A stretch of DNA of 64,000 bases from Berberis thunbergii (lineage: Eukaryota; Streptophyta; Magnoliopsida; Ranunculales; Berberidaceae), in the NCBI GenBank assembly GCA_003290165.1, contig QNQO01000808.1:372001-436000 (forward strand), written 5' to 3'. Within the stretch, counting starts at the first letter, position 1, and every line of letters begins with the position of its first letter. The position numbers and the translations under genes are program-made. Under the pieces are notes generated by a model. The model was not told the origin of the DNA and made no database searches. It worked only from the letters and a program-made list of their open reading frames with translations. Positions 44,939-56,497 of this stretch are shown piece after piece.

Positions 44939-46611
44939 ATGGGTCAGGGGTTGAGCTGCACCAGCAGTTCTGAGAATGGGTTCTTCACTGCCGTTCAAAT
45001 GGGTGAGTTGGAGATTGTTGAAGCTATGTTGGAGGGAGACCCATCTCTCTTGTATCTAACAACCCTTTATAACAGGTTCTCTGCTCTTCATGTTGCAGCT
45101 GCTTATGGTCGGATCCAGGTGGGTTTTGAAGTTGTTTGTTTTGGGTTTTTTTGATTGATGTGTATTTGTTAATTTTTGTTTTTTGATGTACAGGTTCTTT
45201 CAATGTTGTTGGATCGATCTGTGAACCCAGATATCTTGAATAGACATAAACAGGTCAGTATTTGATCAAATATTGGATTCAAGAAATCTGGTTCTGTTTT
45301 CTATTCAATTTGACAAGTTTTGATCCTTTATGGGTTTGGGGTTGTTTCAGACTCCTCTAATGTTGGCTGCAATGCATGGAAAGATGGCTTGTGTGCAAAA
45401 GCTTCTCGATGCAGGGGCTAATGTATGAAAAAAAAAAAAAAAAAAAAAAAAGTTGCCATTTTTATTGTTGAGTCCATGTAATTTGATTGAATTGAATCTT
45501 GGATTGGAATGTAAATACTAATATGGGTTATCTTTGAAATCTTTTAGATATTGATGTTTGATACCCTGAATGGAAGAACTTGCTTACACTATGCGGCTTA
45601 CTATGGTCATTCGGATTGTCTTCAAGCTATTCTCTCTGCAGCTCATGCATCCCCTGTTTCAGATTCTTGGTATTGTGTTTACTCACTTTTAGATCAAGTT
45701 GATTGAAGAATAGCTCCAGATGTTTATTAGTTTTTTTATTTTTATTTTATTTTATCTAATTTGGATTAAAAACAGGGGATTTGTGAGGTTTGTGAATGTT
45801 AGAGATGGAAATGGAGCAACCCCATTGCACCTAGCCTCCCGTCAAAGACGACCAGAATGTGTTCATATCCTATTAGACAGTGGAGCTCTTGTTTGTGCTT
45901 CAACAGGCGGATACGGGTATTAATTCCTTGTGATCTTTGTTGTCGTTAGATTGAATGAGAAATCCAATCTTGTATAACTTTATATATAAAATCTTAATTG
46001 CAGATTCCCAGGTAGCTCACCACTTCATTTAGCGGCACGAGGAGGCTCATTAAATTGCATTAGAGAACTGCTAGCATGGGGAGCGGATCGGCTTCATAGA
46101 GATGCAGCTGGGTAATATTCAATTCTCTAGATTCATATATATATATATATATATATATGGGGTGTGACAATTTTATCTATATCTTAAATCGTTAATCCTC
46201 CTTGATACTCTTCATTTAGTCTTTGTCGATCAAAGAGATTAGCAATACTCTCAAAATTTGGGTCATCACTCATGTTATGTTCCTAATTAAGATTTAGAAG
46301 GTCAGCTACTGAATATGTAATCTATGGAAATTTGCAGGCGGATCCCTTACACGGTTGCCTTGAGATACAAATATGGGGCTTGTGCAGCGCTGCTGAATCC
46401 TACATCAGCCGAGCCACTTGTATGGCCCTCCCCCTTGAAGTTTATCAGTGAACTTAACCCAGAGGCAAAACTGCTCCTAGAGAGGGCTCTCATGGAGGCT
46501 AATAGGGAGCGAGAGAAGAACATCCTGAAAGGAACAACTTTCTCACTTCCCTCTCCGTCTGATTCTAGTGTTGATGACAATATCTCCGAGGTGAATTTTC
46601 TTCTCTCATTA

Positions 46612-46642
<31 letters not shown>

Positions 46643-47383
46643 TCACTATTTGTATTGATAAAGATGATGCATCTTATTTATTATTTTTTTTTTTCTAGTA
46701 GTCCTTTTGCAGAAGAATTTCTGTTTTGTCAGTATGCTATAAACATCTTTGATATTAATTGGGGATTAATTGGTTAATACTTTTGGCCAGCCATTCATTT
46801 TCCCTCAGCACTTCTAATAGTGTTTATGAAACTATTTATGGAGAATCTCATTGTTTTGTTGTTGGGGATTCAATTCTTTTGGATTATAGTATCAGTTTTG
46901 TTTCGAACTTCTTGACTTTGAGGATTTTTTTGACTTGATCATCAACATAAATAGCTTATCAGTTTGAACTTTCTTCTCATGCAGGCTAGTGACAACGATC
47001 TATGTAGCATTTGCTTTGATCAGGTGTGTACAATTGAAGTCCAAGATTGTGGCCACCAAATGTGTGCACATTGTACACTATCCTTGTGTTGTTACAACAA
47101 GCCCAATCCTACTACAACTTCCAAGCCTGCCCCACTCTGTCCTTTTTGCAGAAGTACCATTGCCCAACTTGGAGTTGCCAAATCGAAGATCAATGATAAA
47201 GAACTAGACAAAGAAATTAACGATTCAAAGCCAAGGAAATCAAAGGTATCCAAAAGCTTCAGCGAGGGAAGCAGCAGCTTCAAAACCTTATCGGCCATGG
47301 GCTCATTTGGAAAGATGGGTGGTCGTGGTTCTGGGAGAATTGCCGCCGACATAGATGACTTGGTTGATAAGTCTCAGTTATGA
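44939..47383 (+). CDS. XBAT31: ankyrin-repeat RING E3 ubiquitin ligase, XBAT31 type
   Basis: Eight exons with GT/AG introns: 44939-45118, 45194-45253, 45351-45422, 45548-45669, 45776-45916, 46004-46111, 46338-46590 and 46985-47383. They total 1335 bases, 444 residues. The start MGQGLSCTSS carries a glycine and cysteine suited to N-myristoylation and palmitoylation. Ankyrin repeats fill about residues 10-260 (FSALHVAAAYGRIQVL, KQTPLMLAAMHGKMACVQKL, GATPLHLASRQRRPECVHIL, SSPLHLAARGGSLNCIRELL). A linker LVWPSPLKFISELNPEAKLL precedes a RING finger at about 315-365 (CSICFDQVCTIEVQDCGHQM, CPFCRSTI). The end GRGSGRIAADIDDLVDKSQL matches XBAT31. Such ligases transfer ubiquitin to targets bound by the ankyrin part; XBAT31 has been linked to thermal and growth responses. 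The gene appears intact. Confidence 0.92.
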
Positions 47384-48391
47384 ATTGGCAATCAGTTTTC
47401 TGTCCGAATTGGGTATGCATTCGCCTAGGCAAGGCTCTATTTGTTGTGCATATATGGGCATGTAAAAGCAAAAGAAAAGGACTAATATAAGCAAGCAAAA
47501 TCCTTCTATTGCATGGGTTGGGTTGGTGAGATTTATTTTGTTGGTTAGCTTTAGAGTGAAGGAGGAGCAGCAGTACTTATGATTTTTGAGTTATAGGTTT
47601 TCATATAGCAAAAATTATCTTCTTTTGGAGGAGGAAAATGTACTCCTCACAACCCCCTCATCAGTTTTCTTTACTTGAAGACTCTAAAATGGTGTGGGTG
47701 GGACCTCTATGTACTTCATTTCTTTTTCAGAGGGAGAATGTGAATGTAATATATTATTTGATCTGATTTGGAGCAGAAAAAAATGTTCATTTGTTTATGA
47801 AAGGGGTAGAAAAGATTGTTGGCTGTCATGTGAGCAATGTTTTCATTGGGTTTCTGAAAACTTTTAAAATCAGTGTGAAGACCAAAGTTCAATAAGTATG
47901 AACCCAGTGATCAATTTTTATTTATTATTTTTTTTTTTGTGATGTTAGCTTTGTTTACCAAGTGGGAGATGGAGCCAAGAGAGGCAATTCATCTTTTTGA
48001 CTCTAGATGATAACTGAACTGTTTAAGTTGGGAGGGTGGAAGAAGTGTGAATTTCAGATGATAACACTGTCACAAAGAAGGGGTACGTCTTCTTGGGTCC
48101 TTGATTGACTGAGTCTCCTTGTTTAATGTGGAAATAAGATATTTAAGTGGTTCCCCGTTTTGCCTTGTCCACAAACAACACTTGTGGCCTGTGAGCTTCA
48201 ACAATCTTGGTTTTGAAAAGAGAACATCTTTTAAATATCTATAGGTAAAATACAGAGTTAAAAATAAAAATTAATTAATTAATGCAATCACGATATATAA
48301 ATTAATTGAGAATGTCCAAGAATATCAACCATAAAAAGGAAGTAAAATAGAGTGAAGGGAGAAGGCTCCTCTTTGTGTAAATTTAAACAAT
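47384..48391. other. 3' UTR and downstream spacer of the XBAT31-type gene
   Basis: The 3' UTR probably extends to about 47780. No canonical AATAAA was seen, only AT-rich near-upstream sequence. Nothing else is recognised. Confidence 0.45.
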
Positions 48392-48694
48392 CACTGCACC
48401 AACTTTGCATTGTTGTAACAATTTCTAAAATAATATTACTTTTGAGTTATAATAGTTTACCAAACAATTTTACACATTATCATAAACAAAGTGATACAAT
48501 AATTGTATCACCATGAAGAGTATGGCGCTACAAGTGATGCTATTCATGAAGATCAAATTTATTCTATCATTTTTAAAAATGTTTTTCATTTTTTTATTTA
48601 ATTTAATTTTAACTTGAAATTGTTTGGTAGACTGTTATAACTGAAAAGTGATATTGTTTTGAGGGTTGTTATAAATTTTCAATTTGGTGTGGTG
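48392..48694. mobile_element. MITE, copy 2, with 3-bp duplication AAT
   Basis: A 303-bp element starts CACTGCACCAACTTTGC and ends TTCAATTTGGTGTGGTG, with longer terminal inverted repeats continuing as TTGTAACAATTT / TTGTTATAAATT. AAT flanks both sides (48389-48391 and 48695-48697). A 3-bp duplication and a CACT start fit the CACTA superfamily. It has no coding capacity. Confidence 0.75.
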
Positions 48695-49617
48695 AATCCA
48701 CTAAATCTTACGCGAAAATTTTATACAAATTAGCAATATCAGGCTCGAACTTGGGTTTACCGAATCACGATAAGCTGGTGGATGCTCACATGCATGTATG
48801 TAAAAGACAATATTGTAGAGTCCTAGATTCCTGATTGGTATATAACAACAGTTAGAACGCCAAATAATGTACATGACCTTGCTCAGATATTCTAAAAGGT
48901 CATCACTTCACTAGCTATAGCCTCTATAGATGCTAAAATATGTGTTGAAAAATGCTAATGAACTATGGGTTAACATGATGAACATACGGGTTAACATGCA
49001 AAAACTTTAGGGATCAAGAGTTATGGATCAATAGATACCTCTGAAAGTGATATAAAGGCTTTTTGAACGTTATGGGATTGAAATACAGCAGCATCTATAG
49101 GTAAACAATAGGAGGAGCCACCACCTATAATAAGAGATCAGATCAACTAGGTCTCAGAAAAGTCCCTTCAAAATCAGTTTAATTCTACACTTTTTAGGCC
49201 AAAAGCATGGTCTTCAATAAATAATTAAGGTCCTCCATTGAAGGTTGATTTTTGACTTCTGACTGTAGAATGGAGGGTGGGGTATTATATAGAATAGATT
49301 TAATGGCAATGAGACCCTCTAATGGTGTAAAATAGTAAAGCTTCATCTCTAACCCTTGAAACTATTAAGAACTATTTTACCCACCCAAACATGAACCCCA
49401 CAAGATGTGTGCATCTATAATAAAATATTTAGCAGCCTCCATCGGCACGTTTCAAATGCTAAAGCTTTTAGGGTTTAACATGGCGACTGAGATTTTTCAC
49501 ACCCAACCAGCAAGAATTCATAAACCCAACAGTAGCATGATGACATGAATCCAAAACTAAGGGAGCTCAACGTCTTCATTGGCATACTTTCGGCTAGGTC
49601 TGGCTCTGATACCATTC
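48695..49617. other. intergenic, no gene recognised
   Basis: Nothing coding is recognised. The last 130 bases before the dispersed repeat may belong to it. Confidence 0.4.
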
Positions 49618-49806
49618 TGTCACAACCTGATCCACAGAGTACTATATTGTCTGTTTTTGGCCCAAGGCCCGCACGACTTAAAAAAGTGTAGTACTTTGTA
49701 GATCCAACCTCGTACATATATAGCCAATCTCATTCCCTCACCTAGGCAATGTGGGACTATAATCTCCCATTGGTAGCTCGCCCAACCCCTCTTGGGATCC
49801 AGGGTA
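49618..49806 (+). repeat. dispersed plant repeat with ATATTGTC...GGCCC...CCGCACG block
   Basis: It begins TGTCACAACCTGATCC and contains ACTATATTGTCTG, GGCCCAAGGCCCGCACGACT, GCAATGTGGGACTATAATC and CAACCCCTCTTGGGATCC. The reverse-orientation relative is at 63793-64000. Blocks like this recur across many plant genomes, often as small terminal-repeat elements. The class is not settled from this copy. It interrupts the gag remnant on its right. Confidence 0.6.
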
Positions 49807-50022
49807 TCACAAGTCCGCCAATACAAGGATATCACATGTCTCCACCGCCTTAATGACCTGGTGTGTTTGAGACGTCAGCACCTCGATTCTGGGGTCCGCC
49901 ATTACTGTCATTGGTACAGGGGCGTGGGTAGGCTGCTCGTGCATGGCAGGAACTGGTATAGGGACAACCAGCGCATTGGACGTGTCCCTTAGTTCATTGT
50001 TGCGTGACCCGGTGGTCATCAT
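49807..50022 (-). pseudogene. gag N-terminus of the second gypsy-type copy
   Basis: The minus frame MMTTGSRNNELRDTSNALVV and then PVPMTVMADPRIEVLTSQTH matches the start of the gag at 548-829 in order. It ends where the dispersed repeat was inserted. No further gag is visible to the left, so the element is truncated. Confidence 0.65.
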
Positions 50023-50082
50023 CTCGCTGGGATTTAGTAGGAGATGATGCTTAGTGTAAAGTTAAGAACTATGTTATCCCCA

Positions 50083-50100
50083 CGAACGGTGCCAAACTGA
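50083..50100 (-). other. primer-binding-like site, copy 2
   Basis: TTTGGCACCGTTCGTGGGG on the minus strand follows the LTR end by four bases, as in copy 1. Confidence 0.55.
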
Positions 50101-50772
50101 TGCAATCAATTTTCACTCCCTGCTTTGACCTCATTCCTACTGACCTACACAAGTAACACACATGAGCCACAAACCACCGTGGGGTGGCTGATGACACTTC
50201 GATACTAAAGTCAAGCAGGGATCTGAGGAAGGTGTAATGCTGTAACAGGGAATTTGTTTCGTACCTTAGTTTACCAACCCCATGTCTTATTTATAGTACA
50301 AAGAGTCCTGATTCAACCAAGCTATCGTAGGCGTAGTTTGGGGAGGAGATCTTCGTGGAGATCTCTCTAATTAAAAGTCGTATTGTAAGAAAGAAGTTTC
50401 ATTTTAGCTCTACACTCTTAGATACGCAGGTGATAGTTCCCAATCAAAGAGCAATCCGTGGAAGGGAGTTTACTAGTGTGGAAGATACTCTGATGTTTGC
50501 TTCCTAATTGGAAGCAGAGCGCAACTGTAATTGCCTATCCAAAGCTGATCCTCGAGATACCTGCCTAAAGAGAGCTTATGGGTATTGAGGATGGTTGTGA
50601 GACGTGTGGGCCTAGCATGCTGTGAGAGTCCGGGTCTGCTTGGCGGACTGAAGTTGAGCAGGCTTAGATCTGCTTGGGCTGGATCCGTGTTGGGTCGATG
50701 CTTGAGCCCGTAGTGCCTCGAGATCGTCATGACACATGTTCGGCTCAGTGTGACTATTTTTATGTATCATCA
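50101..50772 (-). mobile_element. LTR, copy 2 (gypsy-type family)
   Basis: A 672-bp sequence homologous to 908-1588 begins TGATGATACATAAAAATAG on the minus strand and ends TGCA. The TATA-type word lies near 50282-50295. It is the 5' LTR of a truncated element (gag remnant at 49807-50022). A run of about 30 adenines lies just outside its 5' end at 50780-50808. Confidence 0.75.
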
Positions 50773-50776
50773 GCTT

Positions 50777-50811
<35 letters not shown>

Positions 50812-52355
50812 CATGATATGGATATCTATATATTTGAGTGCCAGACACGGCAAGACAATACTTGATATGCTAAGGGCATATGTGTATATTTTAGTATTAT
50901 TTACTTTTAACGTTAAGTTTTGAATTATTAGTTATTCATTCACTTGTAGGCCAATATTACTACTCATGCATGGCTAACTTGCCATAATATACTTTAAATT
51001 AGTACAAAATTGAAATTTTACAAAAATATGTGAAAGAGTTGATAATCTAAGCATGGAGTGTGCGATGGGAGTATCCATGAGTGTCGATAGACTCTTTTTT
51101 TGTGAAAATAGAGTATCATTGTTACATAGGTTTCAAGTAAAGAGGTGGAGGCACAATTGGTGTTAGGATTCAAAGGAACATAGGATGAGGTCCGCTAGCA
51201 TCAAACCAAGGTTGACAGTTTGATGCAGAAGGGTTTCTAGGGTTCATAATTTGGGTTCTTAGAGTTCGTAATTTGGGTTTTTAGGGTTCCTAATTTGCTC
51301 TCAAAATTATTTAATAAATAACTTTGAGTAATCTTTCAATTTAATTAGGAATCTTTTAGTTTTCTTTTAGGATTAGACATTATTTTCTTTTAGGAATAAA
51401 CTGCTTGTTAATTTTAGTAGTTTATATATTTCAATTATTGTTTAGGAAGTCATTCTGAACCCAATTTGGGCTAGATTTCTGGCAGTTTATTTCTTTTATT
51501 ACGTATTTTGTTTTAGCATGATTATTGGGGTGTTGCCATTTTTAGTAAAATTCCAATATTGATGAGCTTTAGCTATAAAGCCCGGCTTATGGGCTGATTT
51601 TAGAGATATTTTTGATTTGATAATTTTAATTGAACATTAGAGTATTTCTCTGTGTTTTGAGTAATTTTTTTGTGTTCTTCCCTGTAAATTGTCTGTTAGA
51701 ACTAACCTGCAAGATAATCACTATTCTACCCGGCGTCACAGTTGGATTCAGGAGTGTGATGATGTAAGTGGTGAGATAGGGTTCAAACCAGGGGAATGAG
51801 CAAGTGGTGGTGCATGCTAAAGCAGGATGGTGATCAAATGTTATGTGGAAAATGGAAATTGCCACTTAATTAAACGCATTGTGGTGGATTAACAATGCAC
51901 CCTCCTAATTTATATGCCTTTTTAATAATTTTTTTCTTGATTGGATATAAAAAATAAAATTACTAGAAATACATGTATGGTTAAAAAAAGAATACATGTA
52001 TTAATAGGATCCACCATTATTACCACCTCAAGATGGCAGTCTTCAAGTTAATGACGAGGTTCAAACGAGGAAGAGCTTACAGTGGCTAACAATGCACCCA
52101 AAGACATGTAACAGTAAAAGGAACTCTATCAAATTTTGATCGATACTTCCACATACAACTAAGGTAGAAATCTCTATTTTCCCATGGGTTAGAGTTAGCT
52201 TCATTCAGCCAAATAAAATGTGAATAACCTGTCTTCTGTTTCAAACAAGGAGCACTTCTGTAGTGCAAGAGCTTCAGAAAGACTGTCTTCTCCTATAATC
52301 GCCTTTATCACAACTCCCATTTGTCACCACCACTCTTAATTATATGCCCCATCTA
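50773..52355. other. intergenic, with small tandem repeat and possible solo LTR remains
   Basis: An A-run lies at 50780-50808. Three diverged 24-bp units of the type TTTGGGTT(C/T)TTAG(A/G)GTTC run at 51238-51296. The 51300-51660 stretch contains a TATAAAGCCCGGCTTATGGGC word that could be an LTR promoter, without further support. No gene is recognised. Confidence 0.35.
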
Positions 52356-52365
52356 GGCATCTATA

Positions 52366-52503
52366 GTTTTTTTTTTTTTTTTTTAAAGGTAAATAGGGTT
52401 TTTATAGGATCCCAAACCTATAAAGATGCCGCAAGCTGAGTTTAAATCCATGACCTAGTGGTACCATCCGCCAAACTCTAACCGTTGAGCTGTCATGCCA
52501 TTG
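52366..52503 (-). mobile_element. tRNA-derived SINE with 10-bp target duplication
   Basis: Flanked by GGCATCTATA at 52356-52365 and 52504-52513. On the minus strand it starts near a polymerase III A-box-like GCTCAACGGTTAGAG, has a B-box-like GGTCATGGATTTAAACTC about 35 bases later, a short unrelated body, and ends in a run of about 20 adenines. This is the standard architecture of plant SINEs moved by LINE enzymes. A partner LINE ORF1 is in this window, but its 3' end is not obviously shared. Confidence 0.75.
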
Positions 52504-52513
52504 GGCATCTATA

Positions 52514-53692
52514 ATTCTATACAACCTTTATTTTTCTAATTCTTATTTTAGCTCTATTTTAACAATTTGATTTTTCAAAATGTCATATTTAACTTTTGAA
52601 TATTGTCGTTTTCTTTTCCATTTTACAGGTAAACCGAACTTATCTTCTAAAGTAAGGTTTCAATTGTTTGAGCTATGACCCCAACCCAAGCTTGTATCAT
52701 CTCCAGAATAGTAGTTGGCCATTGTCATTTGTTGCCAAGTTTTTTTTTTCCATGACATTGTCTGACAAGTTCCATTGTTAAGCAAACTTCGGACAGACCA
52801 TTGAAGATATAAAAGGGGTATGTCGAATACTAAAGATAGAATATGCATATTAGAAGTCATGGGAAGCAGAGGATGAAATCAGGGAATCATCGCGACAATT
52901 TTGGGTAGAATGGAGTATCAGAACTACATAGAGCAGAATGACAAAAGTACACTGCACACGAGTAAAATGATAAAGCGACCTAGTGTAACTTTGACATTAG
53001 TTGTAGTGTCACACAATATCAAAGACATGGGCAAAACTAGAAGTATGATAGGTCTTTGAGCTTAAGATCTCACAGATTCAAAGTTGCCATACGCACCATA
53101 AATGTGACACGCCCAACTATCAAATGGGCTCCCCAGAGTCTCATGCCACATTGTGGGCCATTTTAATCACTTAGGTGGCAAAAACTTGATTATAACGTTT
53201 TGGAAGCAATATAGTTAAGAAATGGGGCATTATACCCGGCCGGATTAGAATAAATTCATCCTGTCTTGAGATTACAATATAGATTCGTAGATAAGTGCAT
53301 CTGATTATTCTTGTTTCCAGATGTCTACATCTGAAACCTCAGTGAACACATTCAAACTTCACAGTGCATTCTGAATAGACCTCTATATATTCCAATGGTT
53401 ATAAACCAAAAATATCAATCTAATCACAAGATTTACACCCTTAATCCCTACAGAGGGGAATATAATGTTCATTTTCAGAATAGATGATAGTTATGGTGAC
53501 CCAAAGAAATTGACCAGGTTTGTTGTCAAATTTCTTTTGAAGCGTATGAAGCAAACAAGAATGCACAACATAAAGCATATTCTTATAATGTCCTAACTTT
53601 CTACAACCAGAGGTTACTCAAAGAAGCATCCAAAAAAAGACCAAAGAGTGAAAATATCTTGATTAAAAAATCAATGGCCTGCATCAACTGAC
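52514..53692. other. intergenic, no gene recognised
   Basis: No family resemblance in the short frames on either strand. Confidence 0.4.
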
Positions 53693-54015
53693 CTCAGTAT
53701 CCAAGTCTGAAGAAGAATTTGTAGAGGAACTTGGAGAAGCAGTGAGTAAAGTATTAAATGAAATGGATCCATCAACCCAGCTGATCTCATGTTCGGTGGT
53801 TGCAATCCCAGAGGGAGGCCACCCCTCTTGCTGCATTCCCACCCCAAACAAATCAGGTTCTAAACAGATAAAAGAGTCACAAAATACTCAAATAACATAT
53901 CGATAAATACCATTGTAAAATGGATAAGCATCCTAATATTCCAAAAAAAAAGAACAATAAGAGGGGAGGAGAGGTTGTATACCTGTTGAGCCATGACACT
54001 CACGATAAACTTGGA
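53693..54015 (-). pseudogene. two exon-like segments of an unidentified protein
   Basis: The segment 53693-53859 lies between an acceptor (TATCTGTTTAG) and a donor (GAG/GTCAGT). It reads EPDLFGVGMQQEGWPPSG and then IATTEHEISWVDGSISFNTL, ending in a serine-rich stretch (SPSSSTNSSSDLDTE). A 33-bp segment at 53983-54015, also with AG/GT borders, reads QVYRECHGST and joins in phase. Further upstream, around 54035-54110, IPKIVQDPGNDSPPSPFIRD looks coding. I recognise no family. It may be part of a real gene whose other exons I could not place, or a fragment. Confidence 0.35.
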
Positions 54016-54120
54016 CTGGTAGATTTTATATATATATACAAGTCCAATGGAGGGTCCCTTATAAAGGGAGATGGTGGACTGTCATTTCCAGGGTCTTGCA
54101 CAATCTTTGGGATTAGAAAA

Positions 54121-55048
54121 AACTCGAACAACTAGAATCCAAATAAGTCATTCATATAAACATGGCACAAAAGACAGTAAAACCAGAAACAAATAGCAGA
54201 GATCGATGAAGGTAAAGCTATTTTCTGTTTTTACCCAAACACTCCTTTCTCCTGATCTACTCTCTCAAAAGAATTTAACTATGGATGTTGAGTTTACAAA
54301 GCTCCCATCACTTATTTGAATACCAACAAACTTGATCAGATCAGACTGATCAAATGATCCAATCCGAGAACTGAGAAGGTGTGGACCAGCTCCCTTTACA
54401 TCCCCGTACAAGTTCCACTAATTAAAAATTAAGGACATCAAAGCCATATTTGGAAAAGATATAGGGCTATGAGTCAAACAGAAAAGGAGTTGCATGGATA
54501 GGGGAAGAGGAGAATCCAATAAAGAGAAAGAACAGAAGAGCTTTGCTTTGGTGTGTAGGAGGAGCAACAACTCATTCTCCCACCTTGAGTGCTGCACTAT
54601 TTTGTTGGACCACAAATAGTGATTAAGCCTAAGATAACCCCCGTACTTAAGACTAATGATACAAGCCAATGACCAGGTCAAACTTGACACGATACCTGCT
54701 TCCTAGCTCACAGATATGTATCAAATGATTAATACGTACCATGTCTTTCGCTACAAAAGAAATTAAAAGGAAAGTAGAAATTTATTAGAGACTCTCTGGA
54801 AAAGCAACAGATTTGTTGTCAGTTTATTAATACTTTTCCAAAGATTGAACAAAAGTAATTTTAACTAATGATCTCTTTCTCTTCCCACCATTTTCTTTGA
54901 ACTGAGTATGGTTCTCTGTCAAATATACTTAAAGAGATGTTGGCATGGACAGAAGGCAGACCCAATGACTTCTTTGACTATACGGTGTTGGGTTCGGGAG
55001 TGAAAAGAGAAACGAAAATTCTAAAATGCACTGGAGATTCGCCTGAAT
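54121..55048. other. intergenic, no gene recognised
   Basis: Nothing coding is recognised. A minus frame at 54418-54690 has no family and unremarkable composition. Confidence 0.4.
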
Positions 55049-55693
55049 GGTGCCAAGCACGTGCACTCCCGCGCATGCCAGTCACGTGAGCATCAAATGG
55101 GCAAAAATAAAAATAAAAAAATAGCCAATTGGTTGAATGTGATTCAATGGATGCTTAGCCCCCTTTTTCTTCTTCTTTGGATGCTTCAGTGGTGGGGGTG
55201 TCCATGGGGATGGTGGTGGAGGTGGTGACAACGGATGCGGAGACGGCGGAGGCGGAGACGGCGGTGGTGGAGACGGTGGTGGTGGAGGTGGTGAAGGAGA
55301 GACTACCAAATGTTAACTGGGTGTCAAAGCTGTCAAAAGCTCGCTTTTTCCTGCAATCTTCCTAGAACAGCATCTGGGTATCTCGATTTCAAGCTTTTTA
55401 GGCAGAAAGACGAAATGGGTATTCGAGATTTTGTGAAAAACTTAGTTTGATCTAATGATCATGACAGGAAATGGGGATTGAATCACTCAAAGGGGTTTTT
55501 TCTGGGTGGGATCCTCTCCTCCTTCTGTGAAGCAGAGAAGAAACCCTGCTTGTTTGGTTTGATTACGATGAAGATGAGATGAAGATGGAGAGTGTGGGAA
55601 GCGAAATGTTGGCGCGATTTTTTTTTTGTTTTTTTTTTTTGCCCTTTGATGCCCACGTGACTGGCACTTTGCGGAGTGCACGTGTTTGGCACC
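55049..55693. mobile_element. TIR element of about 645 bp with a GGN-repeat interior, possibly Mutator-like
   Basis: The left 55049-55106 (GGTGCCAAGCACGTGCACTC, then GCCAGTCACGTGAGCATCAA) and the right 55635-55693 are long inverted repeats of about 58 bp with a handful of mismatches. The interior contains a GGTGGTGGAGACGGNGG-type array at 55190-55295 (proline-rich on the minus strand) and a purine-rich stretch with ATGGGGATTGAATCACTC at 55471. Long TIRs and a GC-rich foreign interior suggest a Mutator-like or Pack-MULE element. No clear 9-bp duplication was found, so the class is open. Confidence 0.55.
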
Positions 55694-55832
55694 ATCCAAG
55701 CTAATCACCAGTGCTCCTAGCATTGCTCAAAGAGAAAAGCCGCTCAGAACACTTTACTTATAAATGCATGAAATTTTTACGCTCCCAAAAGGCCTCGCCA
55801 CTACTGGGTACATGTGCAATCTTTTATGAGCA

Positions 55833-56001
55833 ATGCTAGCTGTCGAGGAAACGGGCGAGAACAGTGACGTGGCGGAGTGGGAGCCGTCCTCAATCCTTGC
55901 TCGAGATGTGTGCCACATTTTTTATACACACATCCCAAGCAAAATGGACGACTCCCACCCCGCCACGTCGCTGTCCTCGCTGGTTTCCTCGACATTTAGA
56001 A
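55833..56001. mobile_element. foldback element, copy 4
   Basis: The left begins GCTAGCTGTCGAGGAAACGG and the right ends GGTTTCCTCGACATTTAGAA. Arms of about 65 bp with CGACGTGGCG(G/A)(G/A)GTGGGAG words pair with few mismatches. The loop has CTCGAGATGTGTGCC and TATACACACATCCC. Its outer 17 bases resemble the other foldback copies while the arm interior does not. Confidence 0.8.
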
Positions 56002-56497
56002 TTCCCCATCTTTTATTAACTTCACGTGATGTTAGTTCTCCTTATCCGATGTGAGACTAAATTTGCATGCTCAACTCGAACCAACATCTCCAACCATATG
56101 AATAAATCATTTCCACATCGATAATGAGATTCGATCAGAATTGCATTGCAGGAGCAAAAGTTTGGATTTATCAATAACCACTGGCTGCATTTTCTCGATC
56201 TTCTCCAATCCCAAGGAGATCCTTACAAAATCAAGAAAAAGCTTCCTTCTTTATGCATATTATAAAGCCAAGACTGTTGCAATAGAAACATTTAAAACAA
56301 CTGTCCTATTACTAGCCAAACTCGTGAGATGAACAGAAAACATTCAAATCTATGAAAGCACCTCCTTTCATAGACACTATTAGACAAGCATAGAAGTTGA
56401 ATTGTTTCTCAAATGAATCATCCAATGCAGGTCATGGTTGAAACTTGTTATATTTATTGAAGCTTCTTTGATCCTCAACATCAAATCATTAAGTACA
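56002..56497. other. intergenic, no gene recognised
   Basis: Short stretch without recognisable features. Confidence 0.4.

Noticed and set aside
44759..44998. 79-codon minus-strand frame ending in SLSLSLSL
   Set aside because: It is antisense to the leader and first exon of the XBAT31-type gene and to its GA repeat.
49618..49806. Possible Cassandra-type element with 5S rRNA-like promoter
   Set aside because: The sequence shares only short words with 5S rRNA. I could not confirm the internal promoter boxes, so it is left as a dispersed repeat.
51300..51660. Possible solo LTR with TATAAAGCCCGGC word
   Set aside because: No terminal TG/CA pair, duplication or second copy was found in the window.
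55082..55309. Extensin-like proline-rich minus-strand protein
   Set aside because: The Pro runs are the complement of a GGN repeat, there is no signal peptide, and the frame lies within a TIR element.
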